Source: Candidatus Daviesbacteria bacterium RIFCSPLOWO2_02_FULL_41_8 (lineage in GTDB: Bacteria; Patescibacteriota; Microgenomatia; Daviesbacterales; UBA10151). Taken from it: DNA of 5,771 nucleotides. Below the pieces are notes generated by a model. The model was not told the DNA's origin. It searched no databases and saw only the letters and a list, made by a program, of their open reading frames with translations. The position numbers and the translations under genes were made by a program. The stretch covers positions 1 to 5,771 of the forward strand of contig MFDZ01000047.1 of NCBI GenBank assembly GCA_001777455.1, in the 5' to 3' direction. Below are positions 5,579-5,771 of the stretch, piece after piece; position 1 is the stretch's first letter; every line of letters begins with the position of its first letter.

Positions 5579-5771
5579 ATGAATAATCAAAACGACCCGA
5601 ATTCATCAAATCAACCTGCACCGTCTCCTCTTCCAACAGATACATCTGCGCCGGCCTGGCCGCCGGTACAGGAAACACCTCCGGCTTCTTCTCCAGCGGT
5701 TTGGCCACCGGTTGCAGCACCAACAGCAGATAGTTTTCCCGAGTTAACACCAGATCCTGCACAAAATATAT
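5579..5771 (+). CDS. proline-rich protein N-terminus, 3' end outside window
   Basis: ATG 5579 opens a frame of 64 codons that runs off the right edge: MNNQNDPNSSNQPAPSP and onward. There are 17 prolines in 64 residues and many A, S and T, with an imperfect internal repeat PAWPPV (25-30) and AVWPPV (40-45). No hydrophobic segment or cysteine is visible in this part. The composition is that of a disordered tail, and in CPR bacteria such tails often precede a membrane helix, so a membrane or surface protein is likely, but the family cannot be told from this piece. The antisense frame over the same bases (5547-5762) is judged a shadow, because the proline-rich frame has a promoter at the right distance and a coherent biased composition. 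Divergent from secA, with 83 bp between the start codons. Confidence 0.7.
   Translation, partial: MNNQNDPNSSNQPAPSPLPTDTSAPAWPPVQETPPASSPAVWPPVAAPTADSFPELTPDPAQNI

Noticed and set aside
5266..5586. Plus-strand open frame of 106 codons
   Set aside because: Antisense to the start of secA and running through the divergent promoter region.
5547..5762. Minus-strand open frame of 71 codons upstream of secA
   Set aside because: Antisense to the proline-rich gene. It covers the plus-strand -10 region and has no family features; the plus frame has the better promoter and composition.
1..5771. UGA recoding as in Gracilibacteria/SR1
   Set aside because: secA and nnrD read through with normal GGN glycine and TGG tryptophan codons and no in-frame TGA. 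The visible stops are TAA and TAG, so the standard code is enough, though few stops are sampled.
1..5771. CRISPR array, tRNA, rRNA, transposase or rho-independent terminator
   Set aside because: No spaced direct repeats, cloverleaf-like segment, rRNA stretch or transposase motif was seen, and no GC hairpin followed by a T-run was found in the intergenic gaps.

Overview
The window looks like a chromosomal segment of a Candidate Phyla Radiation (Patescibacteria) bacterium, perhaps Microgenomates- or Parcubacteria-like. The reasons are a compact layout, small lineage-specific membrane or cell-surface genes next to core genes, N-termini of the 'QKGFIPII' type, almost no Shine-Dalgarno sequences, and palindromic repeats lying in frame inside coding regions. 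The standard genetic code fits. The phylum is an inference from style, not a match.

Layout. Five genes read leftwards. The first is secA (5495 to 2733, 920 aa, complete). Next is a cysteine-rich, membrane-anchored secreted protein (2687 to 1893). Then comes a zinc-ribbon / membrane-anchor / HExxH metallopeptidase-like protein (1787 to 1185). It is followed by a shorter paralogue that has lost the HExxH residues and appears frameshifted near its 5' end (about 1181 to 718). Last is the N-terminal 223 codons of nnrD, the ADP- or ATP-dependent NAD(P)H-hydrate dehydratase, cut by the left edge. One gene reads rightwards from 5579: the start of a proline-rich protein cut by the right edge. There is no gene-free stretch longer than about 90 bases.

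Control. secA and the rightward gene are divergent, and their promoters share essentially the same -35 bases (5527-5533). The cysteine-rich gene and the metallopeptidase gene each have a nearly identical TTGACT / 17 bp / CATTATTAAAT promoter, which looks duplicated or co-regulated. In secA and the cysteine-rich gene the -10 box sits 7-9 bases before the ATG, so leaderless or near-leaderless transcripts are likely.

How the genes may fit together. SecA drives export through SecYEG. The three genes after it encode proteins with one N-terminal membrane segment and an outside domain rich in cysteines, and so are plausible Sec clients; no functional link is shown. NnrD is metabolite-repair housekeeping.

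Most unusual points: (1) a perfect 32-bp palindrome inside nnrD and two dispersed-repeat-like segments inside secA, all in frame, resembling the principle of Rickettsia palindromic elements; (2) a tandem active/inactive metallopeptidase-like pair with four conserved extracytoplasmic cysteines; (3) the repeated promoter.
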